This document shows positions 10,546-18,752 of a stretch of DNA of 64,000 nt, one piece after another. The stretch lies in the NCBI GenBank assembly GCA_016217675.1, contig JACRHC010000080.1:54441-118440 (forward strand). Reading direction: 5' to 3'. The notes beneath the pieces were generated by a model. That model saw nothing but the letters and a program-made list of their open reading frames with translations, made no database searches and was not told the origin of the DNA. Every line of letters starts with the position of its first letter. Positions within the stretch are counted from its first letter, which is position 1. A program made the position numbers and the translations under genes. This stretch comes from Nitrospirota bacterium (lineage in GTDB: Bacteria; Nitrospirota; Thermodesulfovibrionia; Thermodesulfovibrionales; UBA6898).

Positions 10546-12987
10546 TTACGTTTTAAACCAACCTGTCATGCTGCTGAGCTCGGCAGCGAGCTTCGAAAGA
10601 TCACCTGCCGAGCGCTTGATCTCCTCAATAGATGCGCTCAGCTGGCGCGTCACATTGGCAACACTCTCCATGCTCTGAGAAACCATATCTGATGTAGAAG
10701 ACTGCTCGTCCGTCGCGACCGCTATCCGCTGGATCATGTCAGCCACCTGCTCCACATTGCCGGTAATCTGATCGATCTCGCCCATGGTTAATTTCACCTG
10801 ACGGACCACTGATTCGACCGCCTCCTTCTCGTGTTTCACAAAAGTGACCGTGTCATCCACATCGGTCTGCATCTTCCGGATGGTCCTGCCGATGTCATCC
10901 GTTGCACCGGCTGTCCGTTCTGCAAGCTGACGCACATTGTCTGCGACTACAGCAAAACCTCTTCCCTGATCTCCGGCATGCGCAGCCTCAATCGCCGCAT
11001 TCAGGGCAAGCAGATTTGTCTGTTCAGCAATCTCTCTGATCAGGGAAACGACATTGCTGATCTCCTGCGACTGCCTGCTGAGCGCCTCGATCTTGTCTGC
11101 CGCCTGCTTGAATGTGCCGGAAAACTTCACCAGCTCCTGCACGGTTACGCCCATAGCCTGCTTGCCATGTTCTGCAAGACCCTTCATCTTTGTCGCAGAT
11201 TCAGATGTTGCCGACGCGTTTTTCGCAACATCAAGCGTTGTCTGGGACATCTCGGTCATGGCTGTGGCCGACTGCTCAACCTGCGAGGTCTGCTCACGAG
11301 ACCCATTATCGATAACCACGGCAGTGGCGGATAATTCCTCTGAGCTCGATGCCAGCTGCGACGTAGAAACCGTTATCTTGCCGACAATCTCTTTAAGATT
11401 TGCTACCATCTTTGCCATCGACGTCTGGACAATGCCGATCTCGTCAGAACTGCTCTTCGGTATAGCATAGGCAAGGTTGCCGTTAGAGACTTCATCAGAT
11501 ACTTTCATCAGCTGGGCAAGTGGCCCTGATATGGAGTGATACACCCATATGCCGAAAAAAATGCCAAAGACAATGGATCCGACGCTGATGACCGCAATAA
11601 GCAGGCTGCTGAACCTGACCATTTTATTGACTGTGCCGATTGCCTTCTCCTGCTCACCCTTTGCCGCGGATACAGTCTTTTTGTTCTTTTCTGCCTGCTT
11701 GAGCACTATCTCACGCAGCTTTCCCGTGGCCTCGAATGCTTTCTGCCGCATCGCAAGTTCATTTCTGATCTTGGCAGCTACGCCATCCTTCGAAAGAAGG
11801 ATGTTCCTGATTGCAATGAGTGAATTCTCAGAAGACTTAAGAACCTTGACAGCGTCATGGCTGTCGAGTTTTAACAACCCCTTGTTCATTGTCTTTACTA
11901 CGGCATCAATCTTTTCGAATATCTTTTTTAATTCAGCCTCGATCGCATCCACTTCTTTCACTGCCCTGACCGTAAAAAGCTTTGTTGCACGGGCTTCGAC
12001 TGAGGTCCCGAGTGCCACAAGCTGAGAGTTGCTCACCAGCAGGCTGGTGGATACGCCCGACTGCGTCAGCAGGGTTCCCTGCTTTTCGGTCTCGACATTC
12101 GACCGTTCACGGGCAGCTATGGCCTCCTGTTCAAAGGAAAGCACAAATACCGAGAGGCGCTCATCAACATCCCGGGTTATGGCCTCAAGCGAATTTTTTG
12201 CATCTGCGTCAGAAGACATGCGGAGCCTGATTAATTCTTCGATCTTCCCGGTAAATGCCTTGATATCTGCACCGAGTTTCTGGTTTTCCCTGAGTGCCTC
12301 TTCCTGATTGAGCTTCGCGATGAGAGCATTAAGCTTCCCTCTCGCAATAATGACCGCTTTTTTATCCTGCGCCCTGCCCAATTCAAAAAGCGAGATCTGA
12401 ACATCTTTAAGCAGGCTTCTGAGGCTTTCGATATTTCTGACCTTTGACGAGATCGCTGAGGTGTCACTCATCGAACTCATAACGGCTGTAGACTTGCCGG
12501 TCTGCAGGGCTTGAACACGGGAATCAACGTCTTTGAGTTTACTTTCAGATTCATTGAGTCCCTGCGCCACGGTGGCATGGGAAGTCTTAGCCTCTGCCTC
12601 TGCCTTCAGCCGCTCCTCTGTGACCTGTATGATCTCATCAGCGATCTTCTTCAGCTCATCATAGGTCTCGTTCTTCGCTCCGCCAGAGAGTTCCTCGATC
12701 GCAGTCTGCGTTACATTAACTTCATTCAGAGACTTGGCAGCCTCAGCCTTATACGCAGCAAGCTCATCGCTGTTCAGTGCTACGCTGACCTTTGTAAGGT
12801 CAGCGGTGACACCCTGGATAGCCCGCTGGAACTCAACCGTCCTCATCTGAAACGGTGTGCTGCGCTCGGTCAGGTCTGAGAGTCGTGCCTTGATAAACCC
12901 CATGCCTATGAGGCTTGTGGCCGCAACAGCGACAATGATCGCAAGCACAATGACAGCATTCAATGTCAGCTTTGTCTTAATTGTCAT
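10546..12987 (-). CDS. Methyl-accepting chemotaxis protein with large helical sensor
   Basis: An 813-residue receptor, the largest of the five. The first membrane helix (about 10-32) is followed by roughly 420 residues of Ala/Lys/Glu-rich helical sequence, a second membrane segment near 460-485, HAMP and the hairpin. The tip reads [20 protein letters not shown] and then [11 protein letters not shown]. It differs from the other four receptors at three positions (R to H, E to D, and E to N in ADEV). The protein ends WFKT. It follows the periplasmic binding-protein gene, a possible ligand presenter. The start has AGAGGTG upstream. Confidence 0.91.
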   Translation of the reverse strand: MTIKTKLTLNAVIVLAIIVAVAATSLIGMGFIKARLSDLTERSTPFQMRTVEFQRAIQGVTADLTKVSVALNSDELAAYKAEAAKSLNEVNVTQTAIEELSGGAKNETYDELKKIADEIIQVTEERLKAEAEAKTSHATVAQGLNESESKLKDVDSRVQALQTGKSTAVMSSMSDTSAISSKVRNIESLRSLLKDVQISLFELGRAQDKKAVIIARGKLNALIAKLNQEEALRENQKLGADIKAFTGKIEELIRLRMSSDADAKNSLEAITRDVDERLSVFVLSFEQEAIAARERSNVETEKQGTLLTQSGVSTSLLVSNSQLVALGTSVEARATKLFTVRAVKEVDAIEAELKKIFEKIDAVVKTMNKGLLKLDSHDAVKVLKSSENSLIAIRNILLSKDGVAAKIRNELAMRQKAFEATGKLREIVLKQAEKNKKTVSAAKGEQEKAIGTVNKMVRFSSLLIAVISVGSIVFGIFFGIWVYHSISGPLAQLMKVSDEVSNGNLAYAIPKSSSDEIGIVQTSMAKMVANLKEIVGKITVSTSQLASSSEELSATAVVIDNGSREQTSQVEQSATAMTEMSQTTLDVAKNASATSESATKMKGLAEHGKQAMGVTVQELVKFSGTFKQAADKIEALSRQSQEISNVVSLIREIAEQTNLLALNAAIEAAHAGDQGRGFAVVADNVRQLAERTAGATDDIGRTIRKMQTDVDDTVTFVKHEKEAVESVVRQVKLTMGEIDQITGNVEQVADMIQRIAVATDEQSSTSDMVSQSMESVANVTRQLSASIEEIKRSAGDLSKLAAELSSMTGWFKT

Positions 12988-13145
12988 GGCATCACCTCTT
13001 CATCTTGTCCGTCTCCCCCTCCGCAATGCAGTGCCCTTGCTCGTAAAAAACGAGCCGTATTTCTTGTCCACCGGCGGGTATCTTTGGTCAGTAAATGAAG
13101 CTGCGCCTCTTGCACCAATAAAGAACCCGGCACGAAAACTCAAAA

Positions 13146-13904
13146 CTATTTTAGATATTGTTTCCCTTCACCCTTCACATAGTCGATCAGTTTCTGAACG
13201 TTTGCATCCGGTGAGCCTTTAGTCACGATGATGACAGGGCTCGAGATCTCAGGTGATTCCGGCACACGTACCGATGCATCGGCAAGGCCGACAGGATCTA
13301 TTCCAATAGCTTCAGGCGTTGCCGCAACATCGCCTTTAATGCCTGCATAGTCTGTAGAATCAAGGCGATCTTTCAAAACTGCTTCGCCGTCGAGAATCTC
13401 TTTAGTAAACTGGGCGTTCTGGCCGGGTGATGCCTTGCCCCATACCACAATAACCGGCATATCCTTGCCGCCGACCTCTTTCCAGCTCTGTATCTTGCCG
13501 GTAAATATACCCTTTAACTGGTCTTTCGAGAGTTTTGCAACCGGATTGTCCTTGTGAAGAAGGATTACCGTCCTGTTTTTGGCAACCTCTGTCTTCTGGA
13601 CCGATGCAGGATCGACCTTCACGCCATCGCCTTCAGCGCCCTTGATCATGGACTCGATCGGTACAGCAGCAACAGCAGCATCGAGCCTGCCTTGTACCAT
13701 GTCAACAAAGCCGTTCTTCGGGGAACTCTGGAGAATGATGAGCGTATGACCAGTGGCCTTTTCAAAATGCGGTTTAATCGGCTTAAATACCGTATTGATT
13801 GCCGCACCACCCCCGCCGATCCTGATCTCTGCGGCAAAAACTGAAAAAACGAGAGACATCATGAACAAAATCACCATTCCTGCAACACTTACGTTCCTTT
13901 TCAT
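13146..13904 (-). CDS. Periplasmic phosphate-type substrate-binding protein
   Basis: A 252-residue exported protein with a signal peptide (about 1-24, ending VFAAE) and a PstS-like PBP fold: IRIGGGGAAINTVFKPIKPHFE at the start, LKGIFTGKIQSWKEVGG in the middle and a late IIVTKGSPDANVQKLIDYVKG. The family binds phosphate or related oxyanions for ABC uptake. No pstC/A/B genes accompany it. It lies between the cheW-cheZ fusion and an MCP, so it may present ligand to a receptor (inference). A strong site, AAAGGAGAA, precedes the ATG. Confidence 0.85.
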   Translation of the reverse strand: MKRNVSVAGMVILFMMSLVFSVFAAEIRIGGGGAAINTVFKPIKPHFEKATGHTLIILQSSPKNGFVDMVQGRLDAAVAAVPIESMIKGAEGDGVKVDPASVQKTEVAKNRTVILLHKDNPVAKLSKDQLKGIFTGKIQSWKEVGGKDMPVIVVWGKASPGQNAQFTKEILDGEAVLKDRLDSTDYAGIKGDVAATPEAIGIDPVGLADASVRVPESPEISSPVIIVTKGSPDANVQKLIDYVKGEGKQYLK

Positions 13905-13956
13905 TTGATTCTCCTTTCGACCATTTTGTCGCCTATCGATAGTGAGCTATCACTTT

Positions 13957-15153
13957 TCAGAACCCAAACTCCTTCAGCAGATCGTCAACGCCGGACTGAG
14001 AAACCTGCTCAGCTGCAGGGGCTGCCTCTGCAGAAGCGCCGGTCTCAACCTTCACGCCAAATGTGGCGATGAGCCTGACCAGTTCTGACTCGATCTCCCC
14101 AACCAGCTTTATCACCTTCTTGATCGTCTGGCCTGTCAGGTCCTGGAAAGACTGCGTCGTAATCACTTCAGTCAGATCGTCTTCAAGCTGGTTCTTGCAG
14201 GTTCTGAGATAAGCAATCGAATCCTCAGGACCCTGCAGTTTTCTGAGGTGAGCCGACATATCGTCCATCTTGAGAAGGTGTTTCTCAACAATGCCAAGGG
14301 TTTTATTGGCCGCTTCTTCGGTCTTTGAGATGACATAGTGAAGACGGTCAACCGCATTCGGCATCTCGACATTCGCAATATCCTTCAGCTTCGGATCGAG
14401 CGCATCCCTGAAGCTCTTGATCGAGTCATGCATCTTTCTCGTAACTTTCCCAACCTCGGTGAACAGCTCGGACTGACCCTTTTTTACGATATTCTGAATG
14501 GCAAGATCTGCCTTTTCGTGGTCATTTGCTGCCATGGCATCCATGAAGTTCATAAGATCGTCAATGATGAGATACCTCGGATCCTGGGTATTGATGCCTC
14601 TCTTTTCGAAGAACTCCTTGGCATCACGGATCTCTGTCACCGTAGTCTCACCGCCAATCGTATGGACCTTTTTCACCACCTCCACGGTGCCGTCGCCCGA
14701 TTCGGTTACATCCATGATTACGTCCTCGAAGGCGCTCATATCTTCACCCGGTATCAGGTGGCGCGTATCGAGCAGGACAATAAGCCTGTCCTTCAGCTTT
14801 GCTACGCCCTCGACCTGTTGCATGTTGCCGCTCATGAACTTTTCAGGAGGCTCAATGGCCGACTCATCGATCGTGATGACACCGGTAATATCATCGACCA
14901 GCACGCCGAAGGTCATGCTTCCGCTTGCCACGACGATCACCTTGGCACCAAGATTTTCCTGATGTCCAAGATGCACAAGCTTCTTGAGATTGACAATAGG
15001 GATGATACTGCCCCGCAGATTTGTCACCCCCTCAATATAGTCAAGGGACTGAGGCATCCTGGTGATCTCGGGCATACTGACGATCTCCCGCACCTTGAGG
15101 ATTGGAATCGAGTATTCGCTGTCGTTCAGATGAAAGCCGATGTACTGTTGCAT
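13957..15153 (-). CDS. CheW-CheZ fusion protein (array coupling plus CheY-P phosphatase)
   Basis: A 398-residue protein. Residues 1-140 are a CheW domain (FHLNDSEYSIPILKVREIV, YIEGVTNLRGSIIPIVNLKK, LKDRLIVLLDTRHLI). Residues about 190-398 match CheZ: PNAVDRLHYVISKTEEAANK at 265-284, the catalytic segment FQDLTGQTI at 336-344 (D338 and Q342 align with E. coli D143 and Q147), and a C-terminal CheY-binding tail GVDDLLKEFGF. CheZ hydrolyses CheY-phosphate. Fusion to CheW would fix the phosphatase at the receptor array. AAGGAGG precedes the ATG. cheA is immediately upstream. No frameshift separates the two halves. Confidence 0.92.
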   Translation of the reverse strand: MQQYIGFHLNDSEYSIPILKVREIVSMPEITRMPQSLDYIEGVTNLRGSIIPIVNLKKLVHLGHQENLGAKVIVVASGSMTFGVLVDDITGVITIDESAIEPPEKFMSGNMQQVEGVAKLKDRLIVLLDTRHLIPGEDMSAFEDVIMDVTESGDGTVEVVKKVHTIGGETTVTEIRDAKEFFEKRGINTQDPRYLIIDDLMNFMDAMAANDHEKADLAIQNIVKKGQSELFTEVGKVTRKMHDSIKSFRDALDPKLKDIANVEMPNAVDRLHYVISKTEEAANKTLGIVEKHLLKMDDMSAHLRKLQGPEDSIAYLRTCKNQLEDDLTEVITTQSFQDLTGQTIKKVIKLVGEIESELVRLIATFGVKVETGASAEAAPAAEQVSQSGVDDLLKEFGF

Positions 15154-15244
15154 GAAGCCTCCTTGTAAGTGTTTCAGGTAAATAGCCGTAGCTTAAAGAC
15201 CACAGTCTAAGCAACCTATAGCCTGAACAACCTGAGCCGCTGCA

Positions 15245-17059
15245 CTAAACTTTTAGCGCACCGATCACCTTCCTTGATATGCCTGCCAGGTCGAGGATAA
15301 GCACAACTTTCCCCTCTCCGGTTATGGTAGCCCCAAGGATATACGATGAATCAGTTTCTATGCCGTTTATGGTCTTGATCACAACTTCTTCCTGACCCAT
15401 CAGTTCATCCACGGCAATGCAGAACCTTCTGTCACCGATCGTGATGACCAGAACATAGCGGTAATCGTTCTCCCCGCGGTCATCGAGGTTCAGAATATCG
15501 GTCAGTTCGAACAGGGGACAGACCTTCTCACGGACCACAAGCACCTTCTGGCCGGTCACGTTGTCGACCGCCCTGCGTTCAACCTTGATGGTCTCTTCAA
15601 CAGGCGCAAGGGGGATCGCAAACTGGCTGCTTCCTGCTCGCACCATCAGCGCCTGCAGGATGGCAAGCGTAAGGGGAATACTGATTCGGAAAGTCGAGCC
15701 GATGCCCTTTTTACTCATGATCTCCACATACCCGTTCAGCTTCGAGATGTTCGTTTTGACCACATCCATGCCGACGCCGCGGCCGCTCAGTTCTGTGGCC
15801 TTTTCCATGGTCGAAAAACCGGGCAGAAAGATGAGGTTGATCGCATTTTCGTCAGCCATACGGCCAGCCTCTTCCTCAGTGATCAGCATCTTTTCGATCG
15901 CCTTTCTCTTCACTCTTTCTACATCAATGCCCTTGCCGTCGTCAGCAACTTCAATAATGATCTGATTGCCCTGTTGAAAAGCCCTGATCGAGAGCGTGCC
16001 CTTGACCGGCTTGCCTGAACGGGCCCGGTCATCGCGCGATTCAAGCCCGTGGTCAATGGCGTTCCGAATGATATGGACCATGGGGTCGCCGATATGCTCA
16101 ATAACAGTACGGTCAACCTCAGTATCTTCTCCGGAGATTACCAAATCCACGTCCTTGCCGATATTGTTCGAGAGGTCCCTGACCAAACGGGGAAATTTGC
16201 CGAAGACTTTTTTCAGGGGCTGCATCCGCATCTTCATGACCGCAAGCTGCATGTCTGAGGTGACGAGATCAAGGAAGGCAACCGTGCCGAGAAGATGCTC
16301 TACGTTCTGGTCGTCAGAATATCGGGACTCAAGATAGTTCGCAATGTTCAGGAGCCTGTTCCTTACCAGCACCATTTCGCCGGTAAGGTCCATCACCTTG
16401 TCAACGCGCTCAACATCAACCCTGAGCGTCTGCAGGGCTTCCTGTGCAGAAAGTGTTGATGGCATCTTTGCAGGAGGCGCTGCCTCCTCCCTTACCGCGC
16501 CCACCGGAGCGGCCTCCGGCTTCTTCGGCGGAGGCTCCGGTGTTTGCACAGCTGCTATTGGCGGCTCCGTTGCCTGCTCAGCTGCGGGCGGCTCAAGCAC
16601 CCGGGCAGGCGGCGGCTCCGTCCAGCCTGCTGTTGGAACATCTTCCACCGGCTGCCCGCTCCCTGCTTCAATGGCAGCACGCAGGGCATTGTCCAGTTCA
16701 GTTATAAGGGGGTTGATATCCTCGTCGACTGCATCCTTTATCTTCAGGTGATGCAGAAGAAGTTTAAGCATGTCAACACTCCTGAGGATTGCGTCCATAA
16801 GTTTCGTAGACATGGTAATTTCCAGATCGCGCAGCCTCTTGAGAATGCTTTCCGATTTGTGGGCAACCTCGACGATATTTTTGAACCCTAAGAAGCCTGC
16901 AGCACCCTTGATCGTATGCATGGACCGGAAAATCTCATTCAGCATCTCCTTGTCATAGCCTTTGGCCTCGAGCTCTATAAAAAGCGGATCTATCTTATCA
17001 AGAGACTCCTCAGCCTCGGTAATAAACTCGCCGATTATCTCATCCATTTCATCTGCCAT
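15245..17059 (-). CDS. cheA: Chemotaxis histidine kinase CheA (P2-less)
   Basis: A 604-residue CheA. The Hpt (P1) domain has the phosphorylated H48 in RSMHTIKGAAGF. A Pro/Ala/Glu-rich linker (about 135-210) sits where P2, the CheY-docking domain, is usually found; no P2 is recognisable. The P3 dimerisation region, P4 ATPase (N box HIIRNAIDHGLE, G1 EVADDGKGID, G2 GRGVGMDVVK) and P5 CheW-like domain follow. It phosphorylates CheY and CheB. AAGGAGAA precedes the ATG. cheY lies upstream and the CheW-CheZ gene downstream. Confidence 0.96.
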   Translation of the reverse strand: MADEMDEIIGEFITEAEESLDKIDPLFIELEAKGYDKEMLNEIFRSMHTIKGAAGFLGFKNIVEVAHKSESILKRLRDLEITMSTKLMDAILRSVDMLKLLLHHLKIKDAVDEDINPLITELDNALRAAIEAGSGQPVEDVPTAGWTEPPPARVLEPPAAEQATEPPIAAVQTPEPPPKKPEAAPVGAVREEAAPPAKMPSTLSAQEALQTLRVDVERVDKVMDLTGEMVLVRNRLLNIANYLESRYSDDQNVEHLLGTVAFLDLVTSDMQLAVMKMRMQPLKKVFGKFPRLVRDLSNNIGKDVDLVISGEDTEVDRTVIEHIGDPMVHIIRNAIDHGLESRDDRARSGKPVKGTLSIRAFQQGNQIIIEVADDGKGIDVERVKRKAIEKMLITEEEAGRMADENAINLIFLPGFSTMEKATELSGRGVGMDVVKTNISKLNGYVEIMSKKGIGSTFRISIPLTLAILQALMVRAGSSQFAIPLAPVEETIKVERRAVDNVTGQKVLVVREKVCPLFELTDILNLDDRGENDYRYVLVITIGDRRFCIAVDELMGQEEVVIKTINGIETDSSYILGATITGEGKVVLILDLAGISRKVIGALKV

Positions 17060-17153
17060 GATTTCTCCTTCGGAGCGTAATGAGCGACGCGTAATGCGTA
17101 ACGGGTTTCGGTTTCTTTAACTCATCATGCATTGCCGGGTACGCGTTACGGTC

Positions 17154-17543
17154 TTATTTCCCCAGCCTTTCAAATATCCTGTCCATCTTTTCCTTCAGTA
17201 CTTCTGCCGTGAAAGGCTTGACGATATAGTTGTTTACACCAGCCTGAATTGCGGTGATCACTTTTTCCTTCTCTGCCTCCGCCGTCACCATCAGCACCGG
17301 CATGGCTTTCAGCCGCTCATCGCTCCTGATCTTTTTCAGGAGCTCAAGACCATCCATATTGGGCATGTTCCAGTCCGAAACCACAAAATCATAGTTGCCG
17401 TTCTGCAGTTTCGAATATGCCTGTGCGCCGTCTTCAGCTTCATCAATGTTCTCATAACCCAGCTGCTTCAGGATATTTTTCACAATCCTTCTCATAGTCG
17501 AAAAATCATCAACGACAAGAAACTTCATCTTTGGATCAAACAT
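17154..17543 (-). CDS. cheY: Chemotaxis response regulator CheY
   Basis: A 129-residue single receiver domain, very close to classical CheY. The acidic pair is D12/D13 in [13 protein letters not shown], the phosphoacceptor D57 in [13 protein letters not shown], the switch threonine in [10 protein letters not shown] and the lysine in YIVKPFT. Phospho-CheY binds the FliM N-terminus to switch flagellar rotation. I start at ATG 17543, eight bases after GGGAGG; this overlaps the end of the upstream receiver gene by 8 bases. It precedes cheA and is the likely substrate of the CheW-CheZ fusion. Confidence 0.95.
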   Translation of the reverse strand: MFDPKMKFLVVDDFSTMRRIVKNILKQLGYENIDEAEDGAQAYSKLQNGNYDFVVSDWNMPNMDGLELLKKIRSDERLKAMPVLMVTAEAEKEKVITAIQAGVNNYIVKPFTAEVLKEKMDRIFERLGK

Positions 17544-17928
17544 TGGAGGTGCCTCCCTTTCCAAACAGATCTTTCATTATTTTTTTTATATTTTCAGCAA
17601 CCATCTCGGCTGTCACCGGTTTAATCATGTACCCATTGGCTCCCGCTTTCATGGCCTTTTCCTTCTCCTCCGGATCTGCCTCGGTCGTGACCATAACCAC
17701 AGGCAGTTCGGCGGTGTCAGGGTTGGCCCGCAGACTCTTCACAAACTCCAGACCGTCCATATAAGGCATGTTCAGGTCAGAAAGCACGAGGTTCACGCCC
17801 TCCTTGCCGACCTTTTCAAGGCCGTCAAGTCCGTTCTCTGCTGTGGCGACCTCGTACCCTTTTGACCTGAGATACAACGTCAGGAGTTTTCTTGTGGTCG
17901 CGCAGTCGTCAACTACTAATATTTTCAT
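17536..17928 (-). CDS. CheY-like single-domain response regulator
   Basis: A 130-residue receiver domain with [14 protein letters not shown], phosphoacceptor D51 in [25 protein letters not shown] and GYMIKPVT. It is a paralogue of the adjacent cheY, more diverged from classical CheY, with no output domain. It may be a phosphate sink, a second motor-binding CheY or a link to another output; sequence alone does not decide. It lies two bases downstream of cheR and overlaps the next cheY by 8 bases. Confidence 0.93.
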   Translation of the reverse strand: MKILVVDDCATTRKLLTLYLRSKGYEVATAENGLDGLEKVGKEGVNLVLSDLNMPYMDGLEFVKSLRANPDTAELPVVMVTTEADPEEKEKAMKAGANGYMIKPVTAEMVAENIKKIMKDLFGKGGTSNV

Positions 17929-17930
17929 CG

Positions 17931-18752
17931 CTACCCCCTCTGATATACGACAACTTTATTGATAACGATAGGCTTGAAGGCGCGGGTTACATTATGCAGG
18001 CTCTCTGAAGAGCCGACAAAAAGATATCCCCCGGGTCGCAAGGCATCATAGAGAAAAGAGACCACCTTCTGTTTTGCCTTGTCATCAAAATAGATCAGCA
18101 CATTCCTTACAAAGATGATATCCATGTTCCTGACCGTCTTCATCTTTGCCGCATCGATCAGGTTCATGTTCTTGAACGTGACAGCGTTTCGCACCGAACT
18201 GTCCAGATCAAAGTTCTGGCCATTGGCCTTAAAATATTTGGACATATAGGCAGGAGGCACATTCCTGACCGAATAGGAACTGTAACTTGCCTTCCTGGCT
18301 GATTCAATCACGCTCTCGCTGATGTCAGAGCCCATCACCTGCATGCGGACGGAGGGTGCTTTCTCACGGAGTAGCATCACAATGTTATAGGGTTCCTCCC
18401 CGGTTGAACTGGCAGCAGACCATACGTTGATATCGTTGGTCTTCTTCTCGGCAAGCACCCTCGGGGCAATGTCATTGATAAAGACATCTAACTGCTGAGG
18501 TTCGCGGAAAAAATAGGTTTCGTTTGTGGTAACCGCATCAAAGAGCCTGGCAAGCTCTCCGCTGTTGTTGCCATACACAATGAGATAAAGGTAATCCTCA
18601 AAACTGGAGAGGTTCTTTTCCTGTATCCTCTTTACCAGCCGGTTTTCAAGGAGATATTTTTTGGTGTCAGGTATGAAGATGCCCGATTTTTCATACACAA
18701 AATCCCTGAGTTGTTTGAAGGTCGCATCCTGGAGTGTCAGGTTCATGGTCAT
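17931..18752 (-). CDS. cheR: Chemotaxis protein methyltransferase CheR
   Basis: A 273-residue CheR that methylates receptor glutamates using S-adenosylmethionine. The N-terminal helical domain (about 1-80) leads to TTNETYFFREPQQ, the SAM-binding region NVWSAASSTGEEPYNI, and the later FVRNVLIYFD and PGGYLFVGSSESL motifs. The usual WSAGCSTGEE is here WSAASSTGEE, a mild variation. The start overlaps the stop of the HEAT-repeat gene by 4 bases (ATGA), suggesting translational coupling. A partner CheB lies at 7465-8508. Confidence 0.97.
   Translation of the reverse strand: MTMNLTLQDATFKQLRDFVYEKSGIFIPDTKKYLLENRLVKRIQEKNLSSFEDYLYLIVYGNNSGELARLFDAVTTNETYFFREPQQLDVFINDIAPRVLAEKKTNDINVWSAASSTGEEPYNIVMLLREKAPSVRMQVMGSDISESVIESARKASYSSYSVRNVPPAYMSKYFKANGQNFDLDSSVRNAVTFKNMNLIDAAKMKTVRNMDIIFVRNVLIYFDDKAKQKVVSFLYDALRPGGYLFVGSSESLHNVTRAFKPIVINKVVVYQRG

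Noticed and set aside
12988..13145. Short minus-strand frame (GFFIGARGAASFTDQRYPPV...) between the binding-protein gene and the next receptor
   Set aside because: Only a TTG start without a ribosome-binding site; about 48 codons; a small hairpin lies inside. Not enough to call a gene.
17060..17153. Repeated GCGTAATGCGTAACG-like words between cheY and cheA
   Set aside because: Short imperfect repeats without clear borders; could be a dispersed repeat fragment but not definable from one copy.
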